From: an uncultured Pirellulaceae bacterium
GTDB taxonomy: Bacteria > Planctomycetota > Planctomycetia > Pirellulales > Pirellulaceae
Length of the DNA: 61,954 bases
Direction: 5' to 3'
Assembly (NCBI GenBank): GCA_938010615.1
Contig: CALLUY010000053.1
Span: forward strand, 1-61,954
Under the pieces are notes generated by a model. It ran no database searches and was not told the origin of the DNA. It saw only the letters and a program-made list of their open reading frames with translations. Positions 35,143 to 43,883 of the stretch are shown in pieces (position 1 is the stretch's first letter; every line of letters begins with the position of its first letter). The position numbers and the translations under genes are program-made.

Positions 35143-35425
35143 GAGATAAAAGTTTCTTTTTGAGACGAAGTGGGCAAGGGTTGGGTTAAAAGCTTTTTTC
35201 AAATCGTTCTGATAGCGTAGTCCCCCTAATTACAAGTTCTGGCCCGCAAATTGCTTCCAAAGGAGATGAATCCGCTAGGACGAGTCGTTCAAGTGTATTA
35301 AGATTGGAACAGCGGCCGGAAGAAGGAATTCCTTATTTGGCAAGCCATCGTGTTGATGAGGCTTTGTCGATATCGGGTCTGTTGGTATTCCACCCACAAC
35401 GAACATATTACATTCAGGAGCTTAA

Positions 35426-36535
35426 ATGAGCATCTCACCCAAGAATTCGAAGCGTGGTTTTACGCTTGTCGAACTCCTCGTCGTCATCGCGATTATCGGC
35501 ATCCTTGTCGGTCTACTTCTGCCAGCAGTTCAAGCAGCACGTGAAGCTGCTCGTCGTGCTACTTGCCAAAACAACATTCGCCAAGTCATGCTGGCTGCCA
35601 CGAATTATCAAAGTGCTCAGCAGCGTTTTCCAGGGGGAGCAAGTTCTTCTGTTGGGCAGACGGTTGGTAGCAACATCTTCGGAGCGAGTCTTTTCGTTGA
35701 CCTTCTGCCTTACCTAGAGCAAACGGCACTTTTCGAAAACATTAAAACAGAATTTGCAGGTGGTGGTTCGCCATTGCTACCTGACGCAACCCCTTCGCCT
35801 GCCGATATTCAGCAGTCGATGTTGATTTGTGCGTCGGCTTCCCAAACGGATGGCGGCGACGACCTTACTGGTGGAGAATTCTCTTCGCACTATGTCGGTA
35901 TTTCTGGACCGGGCGTAGCTGACGTTGATGGCGGGGGAATTGACGTTCGGGTGGTGGGAACAGACGCTAATACTCCTTTGGCTGACCCGATCGGCTTGGA
36001 TGGTGTTTTCTCTCCGTTCTCTAATGACCGAGTCGTGAGAATGCGGAACCCAGCGGTTGGCGCATTATGCTCGGCCTATGTTGCGGGTTCGAATGCACCC
36101 GGCACTAGCTTTAGGGGTTACAAAAACAACAAAAGCGTTACGTTCAGCGACATCGGGGATGGGTCATCGAACACGTTTGCCTTTGCAGAGTTTTCCGGCG
36201 GTGAAGACAAAGTAAACAACTACACGCCACTTCGAGGTAGTTGGGCGGTTGGGGCTATGGGTTTTCTTGGCCAAAATGCATCTGGTGCACCGAACGGCTT
36301 TTTCGTTCCAACTCAGACTTACCAAGTCAAAACTGTTACGTTTGCTTTGAATTCGAAAAACCCTGCACACTACAATAATTTCATCAATTCAGCTCCAATC
36401 AATAGCAGCCACCCGGGTGGCGTGAATATGGCTCGAGCTGACGGTTCAGTTTCTTATGTTGCAGACGACATTGAGCTCAATAGCCTGTTGTTCCTTTGTG
36501 GCGTCGATGACGGCCAAGTCATCAACGACTTTTAA
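35426..36535 (+). CDS. DUF1559 prepilin-like exported protein B
   Basis: A 369-residue paralogue of the DUF1559 protein at 30495-31574. The prepilin-like start is [19 protein letters not shown], then the helix [14 protein letters not shown]. The middle has [14 protein letters not shown] and [18 protein letters not shown], and the C-terminus [20 protein letters not shown] is the family ending. AGGAG is 6 bases before the ATG. A strong terminator follows 22 bp after the stop, so this gene is transcribed alone. Confidence 0.93.
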   Translation: MSISPKNSKRGFTLVELLVVIAIIGILVGLLLPAVQAAREAARRATCQNNIRQVMLAATNYQSAQQRFPGGASSSVGQTVGSNIFGASLFVDLLPYLEQTALFENIKTEFAGGGSPLLPDATPSPADIQQSMLICASASQTDGGDDLTGGEFSSHYVGISGPGVADVDGGGIDVRVVGTDANTPLADPIGLDGVFSPFSNDRVVRMRNPAVGALCSAYVAGSNAPGTSFRGYKNNKSVTFSDIGDGSSNTFAFAEFSGGEDKVNNYTPLRGSWAVGAMGFLGQNASGAPNGFFVPTQTYQVKTVTFALNSKNPAHYNNFINSAPINSSHPGGVNMARADGSVSYVADDIELNSLLFLCGVDDGQVINDF

Positions 36536-36556
36536 TCTGCGATAGATTTACAATTC

Positions 36557-36587
36557 AAAGCCAGCTCGTTTCGAGCTGGCTTTTTTC
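36557..36587 (+). terminator. rho-independent terminator of DUF1559 gene B
   Basis: A 10-bp stem (AGCCAGCTCG with its complement), TTT loop and six Ts, starting 22 bp after the stop codon. The start of the next gene lies directly behind it. Confidence 0.93.
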
Positions 36588-36592
36588 ATGGA

Positions 36593-37642
36593 GTGGGAAC
36601 ATTGAAAGCGATCACGCTTAAAGACATTGAGTCCGTTGAAACCATTGATCTGGCTGAGCCAACAATCGAATCAAACACCGATGCGATCGTTCGCGTCACG
36701 ATGGCTGGGCTCTGCGGCAGTGACTTGCATCCTTTCTTCGGTCGTGAATCAGGGCTCGATCCGAACACGGTGATGGGCCACGAAATGGTTGGCGAAGTTG
36801 TTGACGTTGGAAGCGAGGTTTCCGGGTTCGCGGTGGGGGATCGCGTTTTCGTACCGTTCTCTTCCAACTGCGGTCGATGCTTCTATTGCGAAAACGATTT
36901 GCCATCCCGTTGTGAAGTCGGACAGCTTTTTGGTTGGGTCGAAAACGGTGTTGGGCTTCACGGTTGCCAATCCGAGTACGTCAGCGTTCCGTTCGCCGAT
37001 GCGACTCTGATGAAAGTTCCTGAATCGGTCAGCGATGAAGCGGCGTTACTGCTCGGTGACAACTTTTCGACCGGTTTCTACTGTGCTCAGATGGCGGTTT
37101 GCGGTCCCGGCAAAGTTCACGTCGTGATCGGTTGCGGCACCGTCGGACAGCTTTGTTGTATCGCTGCCAGATCGATGGGAGCCGAAACAATTGTCGCGAT
37201 CGATCCATTGGAGTCACGTCGCAAACAGGCCGAAGCACTCGGGGCTCGAGCCATCTCGCCAAGTGCAGCTGACGAAGAGATAAAATTACTTTCTGATGGC
37301 CGCGGTGCCGATTGCGTGATGGAGTTGGTTGGACTGCCTGACGCCCAGCAGCTCGCGTATCAATTGATTCGACCCGGTGGAGTCATGTCGGTCATCGGTT
37401 GTCACTGTACTCCTGAATTCCAATTTGGACCATCAGCAGCTTACGACAAGAATTTGACTTATCGGACGGGCCGATGTCCCGCGCGACATTTCATGGATGT
37501 GCTGACCCCGCGAGTTGCCGCGGGTGAGTTTGATCTGAGCGGTTTCGTGACACACGAATTTGGTATTGAGGAAAGTGTCAAAGCGTATGACGTGTTCTCG
37601 AAACGATTGGACGGTTGCGGGAAGGCCGTGATCCGATTTTAG
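36593..37642 (+). CDS. zinc-dependent alcohol dehydrogenase (MDR family)
   Basis: 349 residues from GTG 36593; a TTG at 36602 with GGAG 8 bases upstream is perhaps the better start (MKAITLKD). It is a medium-chain dehydrogenase: the catalytic zinc site has GLCGSDLHPFF and MGHEMVGEV; the structural zinc loop is CGRCFYCENDLPSRC; the nucleotide fold is VIGCGTVGQLCC. It is similar to formaldehyde/threonine-type dehydrogenases, but the substrate cannot be told. It begins right after the DUF1559 terminator and is convergent with the epimerase, a palindromic repeat filling the gap. Confidence 0.9.
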   Translation: MGTLKAITLKDIESVETIDLAEPTIESNTDAIVRVTMAGLCGSDLHPFFGRESGLDPNTVMGHEMVGEVVDVGSEVSGFAVGDRVFVPFSSNCGRCFYCENDLPSRCEVGQLFGWVENGVGLHGCQSEYVSVPFADATLMKVPESVSDEAALLLGDNFSTGFYCAQMAVCGPGKVHVVIGCGTVGQLCCIAARSMGAETIVAIDPLESRRKQAEALGARAISPSAADEEIKLLSDGRGADCVMELVGLPDAQQLAYQLIRPGGVMSVIGCHCTPEFQFGPSAAYDKNLTYRTGRCPARHFMDVLTPRVAAGEFDLSGFVTHEFGIEESVKAYDVFSKRLDGCGKAVIRF

Positions 37643-37676
37643 TTCAGTGGTCATTCTCCCATTGGGCGGTGGAATC

Positions 37677-37735
37677 GGTGGCATAAGCCTCTGGCTTGTG
37701 AGTTGCATTTTCACAGGCCAGAGGCCTATGCCACC
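37677..37735. repeat. palindromic core repeat between convergent genes
   Basis: 59 bp: arms of 24 bases (GGTGGCATAAGCCTCTGGCT with near-exact complement) around an 11-base loop. The same core is nested in the larger elements at 2-154 and 55169-55340. It lies exactly between the stops of the dehydrogenase (+) and the epimerase (-), and could act as a two-way terminator. Confidence 0.85.
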
Positions 37736-37743
37736 TACCTATT

Positions 37744-38769
37744 CTACAAATCCAAAATCCCATCGGCCGCGTGCTTCTTGAAAGTCTCCAACGACTTCCG
37801 GATCCCCTCTTCAATCGGTGTCTTCGGCAAACCGGGAAACGCAGCGTCGACTTTCTGGTCATCCAAATCGCAGATGAACAGGTTGGGAGCCGCATTTTCT
37901 TCGATTCCCAAATCAATTTTCGTCATGCCCATATCCGTCGCGACGGTTTTCGCAGCTTCCAGAAAATCAGCGACAGGAATCGTCTTGCCTTTGATGTTGA
38001 ACGACTCGCAGCCTTCAAACGGCAACATGCAAACGCCTGCGAAATGGGCTCCAACGTCTTCTACGTAATGATAATTTTCACGTCCTTGATACGGCATGCG
38101 AAACGCAACCGCATCGCCATCGGCTGAACCTTTGGCGATTGATTTCAGTGCAACCGTCGGAGCCGAAGTCTTTCCGCGATCCCGTCCGGGGCCGTAAGTT
38201 GTATTGAGCCTTAAGGACACGGTAGGAATGCCGCTGCGGTCGTGAAACAGAGCGGCCAAATGCTCTCCAGCGACTTTCCAGACACCGTAGTAGTTCGGCG
38301 GAGCCAGCGTTTCGCTTTCGGGAATGATGTCGCCGGGATACATGGAACGCTTGCCGTAAACTGCGGCAGAACTGGCGAAGACGAATCGTTCAACTTTGGT
38401 TTCGAGTTTCTCGACCGCAGCGAAAAGGTTCAGCGTCCCTGTGACGTTGATTTCAACACCCTTTGCTGGAGTCGAATCACAGTCAGGAGATTGGAGTGCT
38501 CCAAGATGCATGATGCGGTTCGGCTGGTGTTCCTGAAGCAACTTCTCCAACGCAACACTGTTGCCAATGTCGACCGATACGAATTGGAGCTTTCCCGACT
38601 GGACAAGTTCGTCGACCGAATCGCCAAACCAAATCTTCAAAAGCTTTGGATCGCCGGTTCGCGACGCGATGATGATCGAATCGATTTCCGAATCGTGGTT
38701 CGTTAGTAGATTGTGGATCGCGGAGGCTCCGATGCAGCCAGTTCCGCCGGTGATGAAGATTTTTGACAT
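37744..38769 (-). CDS. NAD-dependent epimerase/dehydratase (extended SDR)
   Basis: 341 residues from the ATG before SKIFITGG. The NAD-binding glycine motif is GGTGCIG, followed by FASSAAVYG (the Ser of the active site) and YYGVWK (the YxxxK motif), then LRLNTTYGPGRDRG. It belongs to nucleotide-sugar epimerase/reductase-like SDRs; the exact sugar or alcohol substrate is unknown. It is followed on the same strand, after a long repeat-filled gap, by a dehydrogenase that reads towards it, so the two could be functionally linked (inferred). Confidence 0.9.
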   Translation of the reverse strand: MSKIFITGGTGCIGASAIHNLLTNHDSEIDSIIIASRTGDPKLLKIWFGDSVDELVQSGKLQFVSVDIGNSVALEKLLQEHQPNRIMHLGALQSPDCDSTPAKGVEINVTGTLNLFAAVEKLETKVERFVFASSAAVYGKRSMYPGDIIPESETLAPPNYYGVWKVAGEHLAALFHDRSGIPTVSLRLNTTYGPGRDRGKTSAPTVALKSIAKGSADGDAVAFRMPYQGRENYHYVEDVGAHFAGVCMLPFEGCESFNIKGKTIPVADFLEAAKTVATDMGMTKIDLGIEENAAPNLFICDLDDQKVDAAFPGLPKTPIEEGIRKSLETFKKHAADGILDL

Positions 38770-38814
38770 GTGTGTGTTCGGTAAGATAGATTGAGTTGGA
38801 GTCACAAATCACAA

Positions 38815-39113
38815 CCCGACGCGTGAGCGAGGGACTGGTTGCGACTTGCTTACGCGCTTTGAAGTTGCACTATATCGGCGCATCCCGAAGGGATTCAAGC
38901 CATTAGCCGGTGATAAGCGCAGCGTCATCACCGGATTCGGTCGAAAGCAGACATGATCCCGAAGGGATCACAGCGGGCGTTTGCTGCGATCCCTTCTGGA
39001 TCGAATCTGCATCCTTAGGGTTTCCGGAGGTGGTCGCTACGCTCGACCTCCGGCTAATGGCTGAAATTCCTTCGGAATAAAAATTTGTGTAACTTCAAAG
39101 CTTACGTGTCGGG
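38815..39113. repeat. 299-bp multi-hairpin repeat element, copy A
   Basis: Flanked by CCCGACGCGTGAGC at the left and the complement-like GCTTACGTGTCGGG at the right. Inside are nested stems: TTTGAAGTTGCAC pairs with GTGTAACTTCAAA; AGCCATTAGCCGG pairs with CCGGCTAATGGCT; and the branches ATCCCGAAGGGAT, CCGGTGAT...ATCACCGG, TGATCCCGAAGGGATCA, CCGGAGGT...ACCTCCGG and ATTCCTTCGGAAT. Copies occur at 50283-50592 (inverted) and 61632-61930. No ORF is credible inside. Confidence 0.85.
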
Positions 39114-39185
39114 ATATGAGCTAGTTTGATCAGACTTTACGTATCGCGGGAAGAATAACTTGGTTGTTTTAGCATTCAAAAAGTC

Positions 39186-39241
39186 CGTTTTCGGCTCGGA
39201 GAGCCGAACGAAAATGTCGCTCAGCTCTCCGAGCTGTTAGC
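39186..39241. repeat. CTCCGAG-type double palindrome
   Basis: Two short palindromes in a row, CGGCTCGGAGAGCCG and CAGCTCTCCGAGCTG, in the gap after copy A of the large element and just past the dehydrogenase stop. Related to the repeat at 46516-46574. Confidence 0.6.
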
Positions 39242-39252
39242 GAACCCGGACG

Positions 39253-40389
39253 TTATTCTCCCCTGATCCTAAGAATTGCTTTTGTCGTTTGTGCGGAGAT
39301 CGAATCGTGCATCGCCTGCATTGCGTTCTCAAACGCGTACTCTTTCGAATAGACATCCACGGGGAAAACGCCGCGTGCGAGCAAGGTTTGGGCGTTTTCG
39401 AAATCTTCTCGATTTGAACCCATGACGCCGGTCATCGTTTGGCCACTTCGAACAAATGGAGTTGCCTGGAAAGTGACATCGCTGCCGAACGTTGCGACGA
39501 CGCAAATGGTTCCCTCAAGCTGAACTGCGAGTCCCGCCGTTCCGAGTGCTGGTGGAGCCCCAGAACATTCGATCAGCGTATCGACAGTCCCCAATTCGTA
39601 TTCGTCTCCGAAACGTCTGCCATCCAAGTCATCGATGCCGGATTTGAGCTGTTCATGCAAAGGTTTTTCGGGGCTGACAACGATCGGAATAAACCCACGT
39701 TGCTCAGCAAGTTTCAATCGCACGTTGCGATCGTTTTCGATGCCAGTAACCGCAACACGTGCTCCAGCAGCTTTGGCCAGTTCGGCGGCCATCATGCCGA
39801 TGATGCCGCAACCAGAAACGACAACGTCCATCCCGGGCTGAATGTTGCACTTTCGATAAATTCCTTGCACAGCAACAGAAAGCGGCTCAGCAACGGCTCC
39901 TTGAAGAGCCGTCAAACCGTGACGCAGCGGCATGCAGCGTTCGACGTTGACGACCATTTTTTCCGCCATGGCTCCATCGCGGTGGAAACCAAAAATCTTT
40001 TTCTTACGGCAGTAGTTCGGGCGTCCGCGGCGGCAGCCCCGACACTGATCATTGCCACAGCCTCGCATTGGCACGATGCAGACCTCGTCGCCGACTTTCA
40101 GGTCGTGGGAATCAGAATTTTCGGTGTTCGGACCGAATGCGACAATTCGACCACTGCACTCATGCCCGATCGTTCGAGGCCGCTCGACCCAATCAAAGTT
40201 TGGCTTTGCGAGACTGGCACTATTGTCAGAGCCGCAGATGCCGACGTACAGCGGCTGTACGAGAACCTCGCCAGCGGCTGGCTCGGGAAGCTCAACAGAC
40301 TCAACGGCGAGATTGGCCGTCAAGTCGTCGGCTCCTGGCTTAATCGGCGTACTACTGTGTAAACGAAGGGCATTGATGGTTTGGCTCAC
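39253..40389 (-). CDS. zinc-dependent alcohol dehydrogenase (MDR family), threonine/sorbitol-type
   Basis: 378 residues. Catalytic zinc: GICGSDNSAS and IGHECSGRI. Structural zinc cysteines lie in RGCGNDQCRGC with a later PNYC, with one spacing two residues longer than usual. The nucleotide-binding segment is VVSGCGIIGMMAAELAKAAG. The later AVAEPLSVAVQGI matches sorbitol/threonine-type members. It converges with the epimerase unit only through repeats, and its start is close to and divergent from the alkaline phosphatase. The substrate is unknown. Confidence 0.9.
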   Translation of the reverse strand: MSQTINALRLHSSTPIKPGADDLTANLAVESVELPEPAAGEVLVQPLYVGICGSDNSASLAKPNFDWVERPRTIGHECSGRIVAFGPNTENSDSHDLKVGDEVCIVPMRGCGNDQCRGCRRGRPNYCRKKKIFGFHRDGAMAEKMVVNVERCMPLRHGLTALQGAVAEPLSVAVQGIYRKCNIQPGMDVVVSGCGIIGMMAAELAKAAGARVAVTGIENDRNVRLKLAEQRGFIPIVVSPEKPLHEQLKSGIDDLDGRRFGDEYELGTVDTLIECSGAPPALGTAGLAVQLEGTICVVATFGSDVTFQATPFVRSGQTMTGVMGSNREDFENAQTLLARGVFPVDVYSKEYAFENAMQAMHDSISAQTTKAILRIRGE

Positions 40390-40488
40390 AGAGTCGCTCG
40401 CTATAATATGGGCTTAGAAAAGAGATCGACGGCGAAAGTAGATGGACTATATTCCTGATTCGCCAAACACTTTCCCAACAAGGCCAAC

Positions 40489-42231
40489 ATGATACTCGCA
40501 TCAGTGACATTTGAAAATAAACGCAATGCCATCTTTGGCGTTGTTCTACTGTTCGTATCTGTAATGTCAGCAACGAGTGTTTTTGCGCAGCAGGACAGCA
40601 AGAAGGAGTCGAAGCAAGCTCAGGCAGCCGAAGAGAAAGTCGAAAAAAAGAAGCCGCGAAAATACCAAGGAAACGAAGCGGACTTCCTCCGGAAGATGCA
40701 GTTCGAAGCCGTTGAAAATGACTCGGCCAACTGGATTCATTGGGGCGACCGAAAGGACAAGTTTTCCAACTGGACCAATCACTCCAATCGCTTGATCCCC
40801 GTCTACACGTTTGGGGTGTCATTGAAAGCTTATCGTGGCAAAGAAAGCGTCTATCGCAGCAAAGAGAAATTGAAAAAGATCTACGGCGTTGTCCCGAAAG
40901 ACACTTATAACCGCGACGCCCGGTACCTCGATCAGACAGACATCTACCGTTTGCAGCAAGACGCAGTCAAAGCGGGCAAGAAAAATATCATTCTGTTTGT
41001 CTGCGATGGAATGGATTGGCAGACGACGCAAGCAGCTTCGATCTACAAAAATCAAAAAGTCACCTACGCCAGAGGCCAGGGTAAAGGGTTGGCGTTTTTG
41101 GACTACCGGACACCGCAGTCGACTTACGGATACATGGTGACGAGCCCTTATGCGAAGTCAGCCAAGTTTGACGTCAACAGTCAGATTGTTGAGTCGGTGG
41201 CCGATGCGAGTGGCGGATATTCACCGGTTCTTGGTGGGAAGACTCCGTGGAGCCCGCCGGGTGACCCGAGTTACCTGCTGGGAAAGTCAGCAAGCAAGGG
41301 GCATAGCTTTACCGATTCGGCTGCTTCGGCGACTTCGATGACGACGGGGAAGAAAACGTTTAATGGGTCGATCAACGTTGGGCCAGAAGGCGACCAACTG
41401 AAGACGATTGCGCATCAACTTCAAGAGGAGGGGTTCGCGATCGGCGTCGTTAGCAGCGTACCCATTTGCCACGCGACGCCAGGTGCAGCTTATGCTCACA
41501 ACGTGAACCGCAGCGACTACCAAGATATTTCTCGGGACCTGTTGGGGCTTCGGTCGGTGGCTCACCGCAAGAAAGCGTTGCCGGGCGTCGATGTGTTGAT
41601 CGGTGGCGGTTGGGGAGAGATCAAAGAGGATGATACGGAAAAACAGGGAACCAACTTTGTGCCGGGAAATACTTATCTAGCGGAAGCCGATTTGAAGCAG
41701 ATCGATGTCGACAACGGTGGCGATTACTTTGTGGTTCAACGTCATGAAGGTGAGAGCGGCGCGGAGTTGCTTGCCGATGCGGCTTTGTTAGCGGCGACCG
41801 ATGGCAATCGTCTGTTCGGATTTTTCGGTGGCAACGGCGGCCATCTTCCTTTCCGAACTGCTGACGGATCCTACGATCCAACACGAGGGGTCTCGCGAGC
41901 CGATCGCTACAAGAAATCTGACGTGAAAGAAAATCCAACGCTTGCCAACATGGCGACAGCGGCTCTAGAGGTCCTAGAAAGTCGCACGAAGAGCGGTGTT
42001 AACAAAGGCATGTGGTTGATGGTCGAGTCCGGTGACATTGACTGGGCCAATCACAATAACAATCTCGATGATTCGATTGGTGCCGTTCTCAGTGCCGACG
42101 AAGCTTTCAGCGAGATCGTCGCCTGGGTGGAAAAGAACAGCAGCTGGGAAGAGACGGCTCTGATTCTGACCGCAGACCACGGCCACATGATGGTGTTGGA
42201 TGATTTGAAAGCTTTGATCGAGAAGAAATAG
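40489..42231 (+). CDS. exported alkaline phosphatase, short C-terminus
   Basis: 580 residues with a signal peptide ending near SVFAQQ and a lysine/glutamate-rich linker (residues about 37-60). The phosphatase core has FVCDGMDWQTTQ (metal site), TDSAASATSMTTGKKT with the nucleophile region, ESGDIDWANHNNNLD and LTADHGHMM. It ends 20 residues after TADHGH, so the later HTG-type zinc ligand of E. coli PhoA is not visible. It may be a planctomycete-specific variant or a C-terminal truncation; the stop is TAG. It probably releases phosphate in the periplasm. A large tandem repeat follows. Confidence 0.88.
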   Translation: MILASVTFENKRNAIFGVVLLFVSVMSATSVFAQQDSKKESKQAQAAEEKVEKKKPRKYQGNEADFLRKMQFEAVENDSANWIHWGDRKDKFSNWTNHSNRLIPVYTFGVSLKAYRGKESVYRSKEKLKKIYGVVPKDTYNRDARYLDQTDIYRLQQDAVKAGKKNIILFVCDGMDWQTTQAASIYKNQKVTYARGQGKGLAFLDYRTPQSTYGYMVTSPYAKSAKFDVNSQIVESVADASGGYSPVLGGKTPWSPPGDPSYLLGKSASKGHSFTDSAASATSMTTGKKTFNGSINVGPEGDQLKTIAHQLQEEGFAIGVVSSVPICHATPGAAYAHNVNRSDYQDISRDLLGLRSVAHRKKALPGVDVLIGGGWGEIKEDDTEKQGTNFVPGNTYLAEADLKQIDVDNGGDYFVVQRHEGESGAELLADAALLAATDGNRLFGFFGGNGGHLPFRTADGSYDPTRGVSRADRYKKSDVKENPTLANMATAALEVLESRTKSGVNKGMWLMVESGDIDWANHNNNLDDSIGAVLSADEAFSEIVAWVEKNSSWEETALILTADHGHMMVLDDLKALIEKK

Positions 42232-42261
42232 CTCTCCGTCTTGGAGAGAGAGCTCATCAAC

Positions 42262-42560
42262 GTAGCACGGTGGTCCCCACCGTTTGTTGCATGTCTACGG
42301 CGGAGACCGCCGTGCTACGATGTGCGTTCGTCCCCACCGTTTGTTGCATGTCTACGGCGGAGACCGCCGTGCTACGATGTGCGTTGGTCCCCCACCGTTT
42401 GTTGCATGTCTACGGCGGAGACCGCCGTGCTACGTTGTGCGTTGGTCCCCACCGTTTGTTGCATGTCTACGGCGGAGACCACCGTGCTACGTTGTGCGTT
42501 GGTCCCCACCGTTTGTTGCATGTCTACGGCGGAGACCGCCGTGCTACGTTGTGCGTTGGG
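42262..42560. repeat. five 57-bp tandem repeats of palindromic unit
   Basis: A leader half (GTAGCACGGTGG) is followed by units at 42274-42330, 42331-42387, 42388-42445 (one extra C), 42446-42502 and 42503-42559. Each unit contains TCCCCACCGT and the hairpin ACGGCGG-AGA-CCGCCGT with GCTACG. The outer edges form GTAGCACGG and CCGTGCTAC complements. Differences between units are single bases, which suggests recent expansion. Unit length is divisible by 3, so long false ORFs run through it. Confidence 0.9.
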
Positions 42561-42667
42561 AAACGTCGGCATGCTTGGTGCTTGGCTTCACGATGACTCG
42601 ATGTCTAACCGCTAATTTCCGTGATGTGCCCCCAGTGCCCCAGAGGGATGGTGTTGTCTTTGGAAAG

Positions 42668-43669
42668 CTACTTCTGCGATTCCTTCTTTGCTTTGGCTTC
42701 TCGCGCTTTATCCAACTCGTCCCAGCGTTTCTTCATCGCTGCTCTGCGGATTTCATCTTCTTTTCGCAACTGTTCAATCGTTGGCTTTCCTTCCGTCGCG
42801 TCGATCTTTCTGTCGCTTGCCGAAATTGCGATATATACCTTCGTGTTCACTGGCGGAACGTTCTCCGTAAACGCTTCGAAAAGTGATCCTCGCTCCGCTT
42901 CGCTGCTTTTAATCGAAACGTCGATCATTGCATCGGGCTGGTTTGCGACGTTGATCATCGGACCATCATCCGCGAAATACTTGTTGCGCTTTTCATACGG
43001 ATCGTAACTTTGAGAGCTTCCCCCGAAAACGAAGTCGCAAGCCATCGCTTTGCCCGTGTCAGTATTTCGGATCATGTCCTGAGCCCTGCGTTTGATTAGC
43101 TTGCCGTTATCGTCCGTCCACGAGACTTCGATGTTCATGATTGGACCGTTGACCGGATAATACTTTTCGCGCCAAATCATCGGCTGGCCGGGATTGATAT
43201 TCAATGCCAACAGCGTCGCATGAATTTCAGATGCTTCCGCGTGAACCGAAACCACGGCTTCGTGTTCCTTCGTGTCTCGCGGACAAGCAAACATTTCCAG
43301 TAAGCCTTCCTGCACACAAATGACTCCACGAACGATGACACGTTTGTTCTCTTTGTCTGCCCAAATGTGGTTTTCTTTGCTCATCCGAGCCCACGTTTTT
43401 GGGATCTCGATCGTTTGCTTTTCGAATTCTTCGTTCTCTTTCCGCAACAGCGTCGCCAGATCCTGTTTCGCGGGCTGACTAGATTCCAGACCCTTAGGTT
43501 CGATTGGGGACACCGCGGCAGTTTTTGCAGGCGTACTATCCTGAACCGAACCAATGGTTGTTGGAATCTCGTCGTTGTCTTCAACCTGAACCGCATCAGC
43601 GCAGCCGCAATGAATCGATAGCGTTAGTCCAAATAGAAAGAGCGATCTGATTAAAGTACAGCCAGTCAT
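42668..43669 (-). CDS. YdjY-domain exported protein
   Basis: 333 residues from the ATG at 43669 (AAGGGAT ribosome site upstream). Signal peptide or lipoprotein-like start (LSIHCGCADA), then a low-complexity linker to about residue 75. From there it matches the planctomycete YdjY domain: VICVQEGLLEMFACP, KEHEAVVSVHAEA, HATLLALNINPGQPM, AQDMIRNTDTGKAM, CDFVFGGSS and LFEAFTENVPP. The tail is a charged helix (EIRRAAMKKRWDELDKAREA). YdjY proteins are thought to be electron-transfer-related in some contexts; here the role is unknown. Confidence 0.83.
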   Translation of the reverse strand: MTGCTLIRSLFLFGLTLSIHCGCADAVQVEDNDEIPTTIGSVQDSTPAKTAAVSPIEPKGLESSQPAKQDLATLLRKENEEFEKQTIEIPKTWARMSKENHIWADKENKRVIVRGVICVQEGLLEMFACPRDTKEHEAVVSVHAEASEIHATLLALNINPGQPMIWREKYYPVNGPIMNIEVSWTDDNGKLIKRRAQDMIRNTDTGKAMACDFVFGGSSQSYDPYEKRNKYFADDGPMINVANQPDAMIDVSIKSSEAERGSLFEAFTENVPPVNTKVYIAISASDRKIDATEGKPTIEQLRKEDEIRRAAMKKRWDELDKAREAKAKKESQK

Positions 43670-43883
43670 TCGTGATCCCTTAAGTCGTCTGGTTCGTTGC
43701 TGCAAGTATATGGCTATTTCCGGCAATCGTCATGTGATGGCAGTTCTGGATTCTTGTTCGTGATGCTGATATTTTTCGTGAAGCTCAAAAATCCCAAACT
43801 TAAACATTCCTGCCGTGAAAATGCTGAAATTCGGTTTCACGCTGTTATTATTGGCTCTTAATCCTCGTCAAAAACATTGCTAA

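Noticed and set aside
38815..39113. The 300-bp element as a retron or a transposon omega-like RNA
   Set aside because: No reverse transcriptase, TnpB or transposase gene is beside any of the three copies, so such a label is not supported.
42262..42560. Possible CRISPR array
   Set aside because: The repeats are directly adjacent with no spacers and are longer and more palindromic than CRISPR repeats; no cas genes are present.
42241..42886. Long ORFs in several frames on both strands through the 57-bp array, encoding 19-residue repeats
   Set aside because: The unit length is a multiple of three and happens to lack stops, so all frames stay open. Base changes between units do not favour one frame, and no ribosome site or homology was seen.
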